DNA of 64,000 bases from Ramlibacter tataouinensis (GTDB lineage Bacteria; Pseudomonadota; Gammaproteobacteria; Burkholderiales; Burkholderiaceae_C), in the NCBI RefSeq assembly GCF_001580455.1, contig NZ_CP010951.1:2753001-2817000 (forward strand). Direction: 5' to 3'. Positions 16,581 to 25,670 of this stretch are shown in pieces. The position numbers and the translations under genes were made by a program. Under the pieces are notes generated by a model that saw nothing but the letters and a program-made list of their open reading frames with translations, had not been told where the DNA came from and did not search any database. Position 1 is the first letter of the stretch, and each line of letters begins with the position of its first letter.

Positions 16581-18974
16581 TTAGTGGGCATCAGTACTTA
16601 GGTTCGGGAGCGGTTGGTGCAGCAGATGTTCAACGAAATAGTCCCACAGCCGTCGCTTGAAGTACGGTTCGGCGGCAAACCCATGCGCTCTGTTGGGCAA
16701 ATAGAGCAGATCGAATCGGCGATCTGCTTTGACCAAAGCATCGATCAAATGCGCGGTCCCGGCTACCGGGGCGTTTTCATCAAGATCGCCGTACGCCAGC
16801 AGTAGCTTTCCAGAGAGCCGCCTCGCCAGCAATGTGTTGTCCATCTGACGATAGTTCTCAGGCACGGATTGAGGACTTGGGCGCTGTTGGCTGCCATCGG
16901 AATAGACTGGGATAGGTAGGTAGGTTCCTAGGGACGCATACGTAGTCTGAACGCTGTGAATGCCGGCCGAGGAAACGCCAACCTTGTACACATCGGGATA
17001 TCGGAGCATGGCGCGTACCGTGACATAGCCACCAAAGGAGTGTCCGTAGATCCCGATCCGCGACCCGTCCAGGAACTTGTGGGTCTCTACAAGTTGCTTG
17101 ACAACAGCGACATGGTCGTCAATCTCGGCATCCGCGAAGTTCGAACGGAACGCTTCGTTATGAAATGCCTTTGAGCGAAGCGGGGTGCCGCGGCCGTCCA
17201 CGACAAAGACGGCGAACCCGAGAGCTCTGATCGAGCTCGGGTGCGATGACGTCAAGGTGCTGCCAGAACCTTGAAAGAAGTTCTGCGGGGCGACGGTCGT
17301 CTGTGGGCCGCCGTAGATCGCATCGATCAAGGGAATCGATCCCGCGGGCGCATTCTCAGAACCTTCCGGAAGGTAGAGTGATCCATACAGACTCGTCTTA
17401 CCGTCGGCGGCCTTCGCCACGAATGGAACAGGCGGCCGCCAACCGGTCGAAAGCAACGCCGTTGCATCTGCGCGTTCGAGGGTGGCGATGACGTGTCCAT
17501 CTTCCGTGGAACGCAGTGTGGTTACCGGGGGTTGCGACAATGTCGAAGCGGTATCGATAAACACGCGCCCATCGGGCGAAATCAGCGGCTTCTGAGTCGG
17601 CAATCCGAGCAGGCGCACCACGAGCGGATGTGGCGGCCCATCGAATTCGTGGTCTGCGGATTCCGGAGTCAGGTCGCGCAGGTCCGTGCCGTCGAAGTTG
17701 ACCCGGAACAGACGGCGCCAGTACGGGTTCGCCGCGTCATGTCCCACAGCAGTGAAGAACAAGCGGTTTCGTCCCTCGTCGACGTGGATGATGTCCTTGA
17801 CCAGCCAGTCACCTCGTGTCACGACGCTCAGCAGCGCGCCGTCTGAGATCCTGTAGCGATATAGATGCCCAAAGCCGCTGCGCTCGGAGTACCAGAGTAC
17901 CTCGCGGCCCCCGCGAATCACTCGAATGTTGGATGCGGCATAGAGCTGCGAGTTGACATTGACGAAGCCATCAGGACGCTCCGAATGGATTTTGCGAACT
18001 GTGCCCGTGATGGCGTCAATTTCAGCAAGAACAAGCGTGCGCCCCGAATCAGATCGCGCCAGCGCAACGAAGTGCTGTTGCTCGTCGCTCGAAAACAGAA
18101 CTTCGTCGACTGCTAGATCCGGATCGCTCAACGCCACGCGACTTCCCGATTTAGCGTTGACTATGATCGTTTCGGCAGTCGGCGGCTTGTCTCCAACTTG
18201 AGCTTGCCGAACTGGCCAAACCTTCGTGAGGAAGCTACCGTCTTGCGGGACGGGTTCAAAGTACCACGTGGGTTGGATGGTTCTTTCATCGGCACGTGTC
18301 GCTACTATGAATCCGTTGCCCGCCCACAGGACGCCGTATGGTGGAAACGGCAAGACGCCGTAGCGCTGCCGTGGAATTGACATCATCAGAATATCAGGAG
18401 AGTCGCCCCACGCGAACCCGTCGACGCCGTCACGCGTAAGCTGCCGTTCTGCACCGCTGCTTTCGTCACGGACCCAAAGGTTGTGCGTGCGTGTGAAGAC
18501 TGCAGACCGGCCGTTGGGTGATAGCGAAACCGTAGGCTGCTTAGGGGGTACCGCATCGACCATGCATTTCGTTGATGGAAGTTCGCATATGACTTTTTTC
18601 TGGGCGTGCGTCAGGCTGATCCGTGACGGAAAATCGATCTCCTCGACCAGGAGTGATGTAGCTGACGCCTGGACACCGGTCGCAGCGGACACCGCGTGCG
18701 CGATCTGTCCGTGATCGAAAGCCAGCTGTCGTGTGCCGTCGGGATCAACTTGCACGTACTCGACCCCTTGGCTCGTGCGGCGCGAGTACCAGAATTTGCC
18801 ACCATTTCCTGTCCAATGTGGTACCACGCGGCCATTCTGGACGAGCGCGCTGACTTGGGGGCTGGACAGTGCTGCCGCGCGCTCGTAGCGAACGGCCAGG
18901 TCGTCATTCGCTACTGCCAGCCCGGAGAGCATCACTGTCCCCGCGGCGATTGCCGTTGTTGTGCTTGAAGTCAT
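16581..18974 (-). CDS. S9 family peptidase (prolyl oligopeptidase / DPP IV-like)
   Basis: 797 residues. The N-terminus (to about residue 22, ending LAVAND) looks like a signal peptide, so a periplasmic location is likely. The first about 540 residues form a beta-propeller, with WD-like strands and a DPP IV-type region; the C-terminal alpha/beta hydrolase domain has the triad GHSFGG (Ser646), YGDLDEN (Asp732) and RAHGF (His764). The family cuts short peptides, often after Pro or Ala. It lies upstream of aroG on the same strand. With the M19 dipeptidase it suggests that the imported molecule contains peptide bonds. The exact subfamily (DPP IV against acylaminoacyl peptidase) is not fixed. Confidence 0.9.
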   Translation of the reverse strand: MTSSTTTAIAAGTVMLSGLAVANDDLAVRYERAAALSSPQVSALVQNGRVVPHWTGNGGKFWYSRRTSQGVEYVQVDPDGTRQLAFDHGQIAHAVSAATGVQASATSLLVEEIDFPSRISLTHAQKKVICELPSTKCMVDAVPPKQPTVSLSPNGRSAVFTRTHNLWVRDESSGAERQLTRDGVDGFAWGDSPDILMMSIPRQRYGVLPFPPYGVLWAGNGFIVATRADERTIQPTWYFEPVPQDGSFLTKVWPVRQAQVGDKPPTAETIIVNAKSGSRVALSDPDLAVDEVLFSSDEQQHFVALARSDSGRTLVLAEIDAITGTVRKIHSERPDGFVNVNSQLYAASNIRVIRGGREVLWYSERSGFGHLYRYRISDGALLSVVTRGDWLVKDIIHVDEGRNRLFFTAVGHDAANPYWRRLFRVNFDGTDLRDLTPESADHEFDGPPHPLVVRLLGLPTQKPLISPDGRVFIDTASTLSQPPVTTLRSTEDGHVIATLERADATALLSTGWRPPVPFVAKAADGKTSLYGSLYLPEGSENAPAGSIPLIDAIYGGPQTTVAPQNFFQGSGSTLTSSHPSSIRALGFAVFVVDGRGTPLRSKAFHNEAFRSNFADAEIDDHVAVVKQLVETHKFLDGSRIGIYGHSFGGYVTVRAMLRYPDVYKVGVSSAGIHSVQTTYASLGTYLPIPVYSDGSQQRPSPQSVPENYRQMDNTLLARRLSGKLLLAYGDLDENAPVAGTAHLIDALVKADRRFDLLYLPNRAHGFAAEPYFKRRLWDYFVEHLLHQPLPNLSTDAH

Positions 18975-19547
18975 CTAACGATTTGCCTTGATTCGACGAA
19001 GTTCAGCAGGCCCACAAGGGTGATCAGCTGAATGTTTTTCCTGTCACAGTGGCACCAAGTTACAGCGGACGTCCGCGGTTCGCTTAGGGCGTCGTCAAGG
19101 ACATTTTGGTAAAAGCCTGCATCGTCGGAGGGCTACCGGAAAGGCAACTCCTGCCGCGCCATGGACACCTCCGACCTATGGAAGTTGGCAAGCGTTTTTC
19201 CCACGGCTTCACCCCCTCGCCGAATACAGCTTCGCTGTCGTCTTCGTGCCCGGAAGGCGCCATCAAAGCGAAGTGGGCGGACGAAGCGCCGAAAGGCCGG
19301 ATCTAGGGGCCGATTTTCACTCGGAGCACGCACATGTGCTTGCAGCTGAATCAGATGAATCGGCGCCCTTTCAAGGAGCTCGCGCGCGCGTGAGAGACTA
19401 GCAGATCTGGCTATGCAAAGAGGGCGCGTCTTTCTGTTGATGGCGTCCGTAAGCTAATAAGAGCCGGCGCCGCTGTCTGCTTCCTGAAGTTCGTGCGTCT
19501 CAATGCAGCTCCAAGAAGGATCCTCGCATCTTTGACAATGCTTGTCG
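18975..19547. other. Intergenic region, no gene seen
   Basis: About 570 bases between the S9 peptidase start and the small S2 gene. It likely contains the peptidase promoter near 19000-19060. Several open frames exist on both strands, but none has a credible ribosome site or product. I see no clear hairpin terminator for the S2 transcript. Confidence 0.45.
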
Positions 19548-19976
19548 CTACTTACGCGGCGGCATGCGGACCGGGACGGCCGCGGCTCGCTGTGTCGCCA
19601 AGAACGCTGTCGATATGAGTTGCATGACGCTCACATCGCCGGTCATTTGAGGCTGTGGCTCGGGGAGAGGTTCACCGGCACGCTGGGCGGCCGTATTGGC
19701 CAGCATCGCCCAATAACCGGATTCGAACAGCAAATCTGCGTTGCCTTCGGGTTCGCCAAGCGCGAAATCAACCCCACCTTGCTGCTTGAACGACATCTGC
19801 CACCAGTGCACAGCGCCCGTGTCTTCGTTGACCAGTCGGAATGCCAGCAGCACGTCCCGTGGCAGTGCGGCACATGCATTCTTGACCTCATCAGACTTCG
19901 CCAAGCGATCGTTCATGATGCGGACGTGCTCCTCGGACATGAACAACGGCTGATCGGCCTCGCCGGGATTTGCCAT
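19548..19976 (-). CDS. Small unknown protein S2, partner of hydrolase B2
   Basis: 142 residues from the ATG at 19976, which overlaps the hydrolase stop by one base (TGATG). It is a paralogue of S1 (8104-8517), with the same ordered motifs LFMSEEHVRIMN, LPRDVLLAFRLVNEDTG, AVHWWQ and FESGYWAML, and a variable, Pro-rich C-terminal third. No signal peptide or TM helix. S1 follows an A-type hydrolase while S2 follows a B-type hydrolase, so the small protein is kept with two unrelated enzyme types. That fits a carrier or binding protein for a shared substrate rather than a structural subunit of one enzyme. Function unknown. Confidence 0.75.
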   Translation of the reverse strand: MANPGEADQPLFMSEEHVRIMNDRLAKSDEVKNACAALPRDVLLAFRLVNEDTGAVHWWQMSFKQQGGVDFALGEPEGNADLLFESGYWAMLANTAAQRAGEPLPEPQPQMTGDVSVMQLISTAFLATQRAAAVPVRMPPRK

Positions 19977-20809
19977 CAAAGCACCTCTCTCAGGAATTCG
20001 CGCAAAAGCGGTGTCACCACCTTGGCTTCCATTGCGAGGGAATGGGCTGTTGCCGAATCGGTCGCGACATGCAAGACGCGTGTGGACCAACCCATGGCGT
20101 TCAAAGTAGCCTCATTGCGAATCAGCGTAGGGCCGACTTCACCTCCAGGTCCGAGACTTGCCACGATATCGAGCGCGTCGGCGAAGTTCAGGCGCGGCAT
20201 CGTTAGTGATTTAGCTAGTTCTTCTTGCGCTGGCTTGTCGAGGTCTTGCAGCGAGTCGTAGTACTCAAAGAACGAGCGGTAAGACCCCACGATTCGCGCC
20301 CGCTGTTCTGGATCACTCGGCAGCATTGACGCGAAGTTTGGATATTTCTCCGGATCGACGCTGGTCTCGTACATGCCGCGGCAAGCCGTCAACATCGCTC
20401 CGAAATCAGCACCTATTGCCGGCCAGCCGCCGACTACTAAGGCGGTGAGCCGCTCCGGATGCCGCTTCGCGAGCTGGAGTCCGGAGTTGCCGCCGAATGA
20501 ATAGCCAAAATAGGCGAACTTGCCGACCTTCGCTGCATCGGCTACCGCAAGGTAGTCTTCAACGACTCGCGCAGCAGTGAACGGCGGTGCGTTAGTTGCC
20601 GCCCGGCCAAACTGGCTCGGCGGATAGTCCCAAAATACCAGGCGATAGTGCTGTGCGAGCTCGGCGCGATAGGCGGCGTTACTTTCAACCACCAAACCCC
20701 GGGAAGTACCGACGACCGCGATCAACAGCGCGGGCGCATCGACCGGGCCGCAGGCCTCGACGGTGATGCGTCCGCTGTGGGTCGTCACTTCGGTGAACAC
20801 AGAATCCAA
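19976..20809 (-). CDS. Alpha/beta hydrolase B2
   Basis: 277 residues, collinear paralogue of B1 (11671-12507): VEACGP near residue 17, VFWDYPP (58-64), nucleophile elbow GYSFGG (Ser104), MPRLNFADALD, and C-terminal HVATDSATAH with candidate Asp and His. No signal peptide. It is the first gene of a coupled pair with S2 and lies 170 bases downstream of the AraC regulator, which reads the same way. Like B1 it should hydrolyse an ester or amide bond in the cytosol. The identity of B1 and B2 looks above one half, with both active sites intact, so both copies appear to be maintained. Confidence 0.85.
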   Translation of the reverse strand: MDSVFTEVTTHSGRITVEACGPVDAPALLIAVVGTSRGLVVESNAAYRAELAQHYRLVFWDYPPSQFGRAATNAPPFTAARVVEDYLAVADAAKVGKFAYFGYSFGGNSGLQLAKRHPERLTALVVGGWPAIGADFGAMLTACRGMYETSVDPEKYPNFASMLPSDPEQRARIVGSYRSFFEYYDSLQDLDKPAQEELAKSLTMPRLNFADALDIVASLGPGGEVGPTLIRNEATLNAMGWSTRVLHVATDSATAHSLAMEAKVVTPLLREFLREVL

Positions 20810-20977
20810 GGCTGACTCCTCAATGCGGTCTCCCGCATCGGTTACGAAGAAAGAGCCGATTGGATGTGAACTTCGTCGGAAGTGCCTTAGTGAAGGGCGT
20901 GCGAGTTTTTAGGGCTTCGTCTGCCCAGTTTGCCCGGTGTGTGACGCTCCACTCTCACTCGAGGGTCACCGCGAGCA

Positions 20978-21982
20978 TTAGTGCACTGATGATGCTGCCT
21001 TTGGGGAGACCCCGTAAAAGCTCCTGAATGCCGCGGTGAAGCTGCTGTGATGTTGATATCCAACTCGGTAGGCGACCTCGCCTACTCCGAGCCGCTCGTG
21101 GAGAAGCAAATCTCGAGCGCGTTCCATTCGGAGGCGAAGAGCGAATGCGGCGATCGTCTCGCCGAAGGCTAACTTGAAGTTCCTTGTAAGCTTGGTCGCA
21201 TTCGTCCCGACCCTGCGCGCGAGCACTGTGACCGTGGGGACGTCATCGAAATGGAGTTCGATCAGGCGACGCGCCGCGACGACTTGGCGTTCCTCTCGCG
21301 GCGGAAGGGTCCCTGAGGCGACGTGAATCTCGGCTTCACTACTTTCACATAGCTGATCAATGACTGCCCGAAGGAGGTCTAGCGCCAAGATCTCAAGTCT
21401 CAGCGTTGCCGTCGGACGGTCAATGTGCTCTTCGTAAAACAGCGCCGCAGTACGCCGCGCATCAGCGTTCAGGTCGAATTTCCGGAACGCGAGCCTCTGC
21501 CGCAGCCAAGCTGCGCCACCTGGCATGTGGAAGTCACGGCAGAGGATTTCAGGGTCAATGGTGAGTCGCACTGAGGCGACGTGTTGCTGCCCTGGGATCA
21601 AGCACGAATAGGTTTCGCCACGCTGCTGCAGACGTACGAGACACTGCCCGGACTCCAGGGTCGTCTCTTCTGGAGCCAGGCAGTAGAGTTTCCCTGCGCT
21701 CATGACTGTCACGATAAGACAGCCATCGGCACGGGTCGTGCACCTGTATCCCGCTTCGGTTTCATACTGACCAAAAGACACGGACATGCCGTGATTGAGT
21801 TGGACGTAGACGGCGTCCCACTTCAGCGGCCGACCGTTTCCAACGATTCTCGAAGCATCGGTCAGATGGGCTGGACGCCAGTCCTGCCCTGCTTGATCCT
21901 TCGCCATGGATCCAAGCACCGCGTGAAAGTCCGACTCAAGTCGGATGGTCTGGTCTGGCAAAAACGGCGCCTCCGTACGCAT
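20978..21982 (-). CDS. AraC/XylS family transcriptional regulator (PchR-like)
   Basis: 334 residues. The C-terminal about 100 residues hold the two helix-turn-helix units of the family: VTVLARRVGTNATKLTRNFK, then GVGEVAYRVGYQHHSSFTAAF, ending in the YGVSPKAA motif. The first HTH variant (VGTNATKLTRNFK) resembles PchR/YbtA-type regulators that sense siderophores. The N-terminal about 220 residues form a ligand-binding, cupin-like domain without an obvious named family. It is the first gene on the minus strand above hydrolase B2 and the S9/aroG block, so it is the likely ligand-responsive activator of the uptake cluster. The ligand is probably the imported compound or a breakdown product. Confidence 0.88.
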   Translation of the reverse strand: MRTEAPFLPDQTIRLESDFHAVLGSMAKDQAGQDWRPAHLTDASRIVGNGRPLKWDAVYVQLNHGMSVSFGQYETEAGYRCTTRADGCLIVTVMSAGKLYCLAPEETTLESGQCLVRLQQRGETYSCLIPGQQHVASVRLTIDPEILCRDFHMPGGAAWLRQRLAFRKFDLNADARRTAALFYEEHIDRPTATLRLEILALDLLRAVIDQLCESSEAEIHVASGTLPPREERQVVAARRLIELHFDDVPTVTVLARRVGTNATKLTRNFKLAFGETIAAFALRLRMERARDLLLHERLGVGEVAYRVGYQHHSSFTAAFRSFYGVSPKAASSVH

Positions 21983-22332
21983 GGATCACCTCGTCAAAAT
22001 ACAGGTCTGCATTTTTTGAAGTGTATCGATCACCCGGAGCGCGTCAATTCGACCCCGGAGAGGGTTTACCCTTGGTGCGATACAGCCGAATTGCAGCTCG
22101 CCTAAACGGCGACGCATGTCCCCTAAGGACGGTCTGAGGACTCGGAAACGACCACCGCGCGAAGGCCAGTTCAAGGTTCGGCGCGCTCCAGGTCGTTGCA
22201 GTCTAGAGACAGCGGCGCACGACCACCGTGGACAGTGCACAGCCGTCCGTTACTCGTGTTGGCCCCGATCCGGACTCACGGGAACTGCCCAGCGGTTCCA
22301 GAGGTCCAACTTATTGCACCTAGGAGCGCTCG
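21983..22332. other. Divergent intergenic region
   Basis: 350 bases between the AraC regulator (minus) and the DUF3016 gene (plus); it marks the right edge of the uptake cluster. Both promoters must lie here. No operator repeat or additional gene could be supported. Confidence 0.4.
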
Positions 22333-22827
22333 ATGAATGCACGATCGGACGTGTTGGGACTTTGCCTGCTTGCCATTGCTTCTCTCGCATCCGCCGGTAG
22401 CGCGTCCGTCGTCTTCGTTGATCCGGGAAAGCACACGGATGCCTCCTACTCGCATTCATTCTCAGCGAGCAGCGGTGATCGCGCCCAAGTGCAGCGCGAC
22501 ATTGAACACCACCTGAAGTACCTCGCCGAGCGCGACTTGCCGGCCGGCGACGTATTAACAGTCGAGGTTCTGGATATTGATCTGGCGGGTCGTTTTGAGC
22601 CATCTGCCTCAGGATTTGACGTGCGAATCGTTCGGGAGATCACAAGTCCTCGCATCGAGCTGCGATACAAGCTGATGCACGGCGACCAGCTGCTTGGCAG
22701 CGCCGAAGAGCATCTCGCCGACCTGAGTTTCCTGATGAGGATCAATCCGTACAGGCGCGACGATCGGCTGCGGTATGAAAAAGCGATGCTCGACGACTGG
22801 TTTCAAAGGAGATTTGGCATCAGGTAG
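22333..22827 (+). CDS. DUF3016 domain-containing secreted protein
   Basis: 164 residues with a signal peptide (about 1-22: basic start, LGLCLLAIASLASAG). The mature part fits DUF3016: SVVFVDPGKHTDA near the start, DLPAGDVLTVEVLDIDLAG in the middle and a final DRLRYEKAMLDDWF. Proteins of this family are small periplasmic or exported proteins of proteobacteria with no known function. It stands alone, followed closely by a converging ligase pseudogene. Confidence 0.8.
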   Translation: MNARSDVLGLCLLAIASLASAGSASVVFVDPGKHTDASYSHSFSASSGDRAQVQRDIEHHLKYLAERDLPAGDVLTVEVLDIDLAGRFEPSASGFDVRIVREITSPRIELRYKLMHGDQLLGSAEEHLADLSFLMRINPYRRDDRLRYEKAMLDDWFQRRFGIR

Positions 22828-22840
22828 CTGCGACACCGCA

Positions 22841-23482
22841 CTAGCCCGGCAGCTCGCGCCAAGGCTTTGCGAACCTCTCTGGGGGCACGGCCCTTGGCAC
22901 CTTGCACTTGACCCAATCCGCGGAGCGCTCGCCTGGGATGTACTTCGATCCCAAGCGCTTTGCCACCAAGCCTTCCAGCTTGAGCGCGACAGCCTGCGAG
23001 TAGAGCGTTGCGCCGTGCTCACCGCCGAAATGCCCAACGTACATCACAGCGGTAGGCATGGGGTCTAGCAGCGTCTTAAGCGTCGCTTTTCGGTGCTCCA
23101 GCGCGCAGCCAATGAGGCTTTTGCCGTCGTGGGCGAGCAGGTCAAAGGCACAGTACACAACTGAATCACAGCCCTCGTACCAGCGCCGTCGGCGGGCGCG
23201 GCTTTGCAGTCGGTTGAAGTCGCTGCGGCCCAGTTCATCGAGTACACAGACCTAGCCGTCCAGCACGTGAGGTCCGCCGGCGAGCTGGCGCAGTCCTTCA
23301 GCTATTTCGGGGAACCACTTCGTGGCATCCGCACCGCTGCGGGTGTTCAGCACGACATCGCCGTTGTTGACGCCAGCGATCAGGCGATAGCCGTCGAACT
23401 TGAGCTCGTACAGCCAGCCGTCGTGACCGAAGGGCTGTGACTTGCGACCTTCATGCAGCAACATGGGGGCGGGGAGGATCAA
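22841..23482 (-). pseudogene. ATP-dependent DNA ligase (LigD-like), broken by a nonsense codon
   Basis: The minus-strand frame from about 23482 to 22841 encodes a compact ligase: N-terminal ILPAPMLLHEGRKSQP, then the adenylation motif YELKFDGYR whose Lys would carry AMP, then VLDG followed by TAG at 23254-23252, then, in the same frame, VCVLDELGRSDFNRLQ and the later motifs LEGLVAKRLGSKY and ADWVKCK. The stop replaces the Glu expected in the conserved DGE of these ligases, a single GAG to TAG change. The remaining frame is open, so the mutation is recent or a sequencing error. The protein would be about 213 residues, lacking a full OB domain, as in short ligases of plasmids and islands. Confidence 0.8.
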
Positions 23483-23562
23483 GGCGTCATCCTCGAGCGC
23501 GTCTTTTCTCTGCCAGCAATGAACTGTACATTTACACAGTGTACATCAGCGTCACGTTGCTC

Positions 23563-23919
23563 ATGGGGAACGGCAAGCGGCTGTCGCCTTACGCAATCAG
23601 GACGCAGACGCCGGCTGTGGGCTGGCTGTACTACGAAGTGGACGGCTCGGTGGTGAGAGCCTTTCTGCGGCGGAAAGATGGGTTTGAGCTGCTCGCGCTC
23701 CATCACGCACGGCTCGTAGGGTGTTGCGGCCAGCGGGGTGCGCTCATTGAAGGCGTCGAGTACCGCAGGAAGGGCGTCAAACACTCCATCTGCGACCGGC
23801 AGGCCTGGTGGTGCGAGGCACCTCCAAGGACGAAACCGCTGCTAGACCACCAGGCCCGCATCCTGGCGGCAGAGCTGGAGTACTTGGCGCGCAAGCTTGC
23901 CGGCTGGGGCTACGACTAA
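23563..23919 (+). CDS. Unknown protein of 118 residues
   Basis: Possible gene, not recognised. The frame is open from 23437, but the first plausible ATG is at 23563 (MGNGKRLSPYAIR). The product is basic and soluble, with WLYYEVDGSVVRAFLRR and FELLALHHARLVGCC segments that look like alternating beta-strands and a helical, Leu/Ala-rich C-terminus. An overlapping minus-strand frame exists but has worse composition. It lies between the ligase pseudogene and the XRE gene, in a stretch of small accessory genes. Confidence 0.45.
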   Translation: MGNGKRLSPYAIRTQTPAVGWLYYEVDGSVVRAFLRRKDGFELLALHHARLVGCCGQRGALIEGVEYRRKGVKHSICDRQAWWCEAPPRTKPLLDHQARILAAELEYLARKLAGWGYD

Positions 23920-24003
23920 ATCCTTCGGGGGTAGCAAAGCTTGTGGGCCGCCGACGCAGCGCCATTCATTGATGGCCTGGAAGTCGAAGTCGTTCGACCT
24001 CGC

Positions 24004-24441
24004 CTAGGCTTGCAGCGCTTCTAGCTTGCTTGCAGCCTCCCGCTTGCCCATCTTCCGCACAGTTGCGATAGCGGGCAGGTAGCTAGCCCGCGGATGCACC
24101 TGGCCGCCTTCCCACTTGTAGACGGACAAGCCGCTAACTCCCAAGAGCCTGCCGTACTCAGCTGCAGAAAGTCCCAAGCGCGCTCTGTGCATTGCAAAAC
24201 CCTTTGCGCTGAAGCGATGCTTTGGGGAGCCGGCATCGTCTTCCATGGGCTTGCCAACCGAAATGGCGGCCTTCGAAGTGCGCCTAGTTTGACGCTCGAG
24301 CTGCTCGATCCGACGCTTTAGGGCTGCAATCTCGGAGCGGTACCCGGTGACGGCCTTGCGCAGGCCGTTAGTCTCCAAGCGCGGCTCCTTGCGGGCAAGC
24401 CGGGCGATTTCTGCTTTTAAGACGCTTGCAATGTTCGGCAT
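24004..24441 (-). CDS. XRE-type helix-turn-helix protein with coiled-coil N-terminus
   Basis: 145 residues. The N-terminal about 60 residues are basic and helical (EIARLARKE; RSEIAALKRRIEQLERQ), likely a short coiled coil for dimerisation. The C-terminal half is an XRE/Cro DNA-binding domain: FAMHRARLGLSAAEYGRLLG, then VSGLSVYKWEGGQVHP, the expected HTH followed by the W-E-x-G turn. A DNA-binding regulator of unknown targets. Monocistronic as far as can be seen; the HAD gene lies upstream on the same strand, 160 bases away. Confidence 0.8.
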   Translation of the reverse strand: MPNIASVLKAEIARLARKEPRLETNGLRKAVTGYRSEIAALKRRIEQLERQTRRTSKAAISVGKPMEDDAGSPKHRFSAKGFAMHRARLGLSAAEYGRLLGVSGLSVYKWEGGQVHPRASYLPAIATVRKMGKREAASKLEALQA

Positions 24442-24603
24442 CCCCGGATTTTGTCATGCGGGCTCACGTTTCGCACAATACGGGTGGGAACCCGGCCTTG
24501 TGGTCTTTCAGCGCCATTGCAACACGGGGCCCTCAACGTCCGTGCGTCTTCAGGTACTCCAGCACCTTGTCCGCCCGACCGCCGACGGCCTGCACTGCTT
24601 CCT

Positions 24604-25335
24604 TTAGGTTGTCGGGCGTGGTGTGCAGGCTCCCGCCCATTCCGTTAACTGTTCAACCTGCAGCTGGTCTAGGCCGACCAATGGGTCGCATATCACAGCG
24701 CGGCCGGGCACGTACAACGTCGGCTCGTCGTCGACCGCGATCCAGCTCTCACCTGGGGCGTGCTGCTGCAGCCAAGCCACGCATTCCCGCTGCCGGTGGC
24801 CACTGCCTCCGTGCCACTTGAGAATCGGCGTCGCCCCAACGATACGGATGCGCAACTCAGGAGAAAAAGGCTGCCGCAGCCGCTCGAGCGTTCGTGTCTC
24901 GCGCCAGGAGCTAGAGATCACCACCTGCAGCTGTAGGTGCTCGCGCAGCAGGCGCTCGAGCAGAGGCAGTCGCTCGAATAGCCGTGCGCTCCTGCATCCG
25001 ACGGGATGCAACACGCCGTCGATGTCCAGAAACAGGATCCGCTGCACGTCGTCGCCGTCATCTACGATCTCGCTTGCAACAAGCGAAGTCGGCATTGCCT
25101 CGCCTCCGTGCTTCTTGGGGTCAAATCGCTTGAGCTTCTGTTCGAGCGTCAGGCGCGGCTCGCCCGCTGCTGCCCGGCCAAATGAGACCTCCTCCAGAAC
25201 CTGGTCAAGATCCACGCCCGACGCCGCGGCTTGCCCGAGCAGGTCCACGATGCTGACGGACTTATGTTGGGGCTTTGAGCTCATGGCGGGAGCATGCATC
25301 GGTGCAGTTGGTTCCGTAGACTTCGTCGAAGTCAA
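24604..25335 (-). CDS. HAD-fold protein of the HAD_SAK_2 type
   Basis: 243 residues (inner starts at codons 13 and 18 are possible). The central domain has the HAD nucleophile motif FLDIDGVLHP (near residue 100), followed by LLRE-LQVVISSSWRET, the Ser/Trp motif seen in the HAD domain that is also found in Swiss-army-knife RNA repair proteins, and a late acidic AVDDEP motif. These point to a phosphatase or phosphotransferase fold with intact Asp residues. The N-terminal about 90 residues are low in structure (TSTKSTEPTAPMHAP), with a helical DLLGQAAASGVDLDQVLEE segment. Function unknown; such proteins are frequent on islands and plasmids. Confidence 0.78.
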   Translation of the reverse strand: MTSTKSTEPTAPMHAPAMSSKPQHKSVSIVDLLGQAAASGVDLDQVLEEVSFGRAAAGEPRLTLEQKLKRFDPKKHGGEAMPTSLVASEIVDDGDDVQRILFLDIDGVLHPVGCRSARLFERLPLLERLLREHLQLQVVISSSWRETRTLERLRQPFSPELRIRIVGATPILKWHGGSGHRQRECVAWLQQHAPGESWIAVDDEPTLYVPGRAVICDPLVGLDQLQVEQLTEWAGACTPRPTT

Positions 25336-25407
25336 GGTGCGCAGGAAAATTCATCTGACCCTCGGCGGCTTCACTTGAGTGCTCCTGCGGACCTTCGCTA
25401 GTGCTGC

Positions 25408-25623
25408 TCACAGGGCGCCGGAACGCGCACGTCGCAAGAGCTCAGCCCGAAACAACTCGATCCATTCACAATTCGAGAATCCGGAACAGCCTGATCGAAG
25501 CATCGGTCCGTATTCACCAGTCCCGCGCACTAGGTACTGCAGCGCGTTCATGATGTGTGAACTGCTCATCGCCGACAGCGTGATGTAACTGCCACGTGCA
25601 GTCACCCACTCCGGTGTTCTCAT
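25408..25623 (-). CDS. Small unknown protein, last gene of a four-gene operon
   Basis: 71 residues from the ATG at 25623 (MRTPEWVTARGSY); a longer frame starts at 25704. It reads well as a small soluble protein with ITLSAMSSSHIMNALQYLVRG, i.e. a helix after a short strand, then a basic C-terminus (ELLRRARSGAL). I do not recognise it. It follows the zinc-ribbon protein gene by about 50 bases on the same strand. Confidence 0.5.
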   Translation of the reverse strand: MRTPEWVTARGSYITLSAMSSSHIMNALQYLVRGTGEYGPMLRSGCSGFSNCEWIELFRAELLRRARSGAL

Positions 25624-25670
25624 GCATGTCTCCCGAGCTAGATCCTCGATGTGCCAGCGGACACTGCTGC

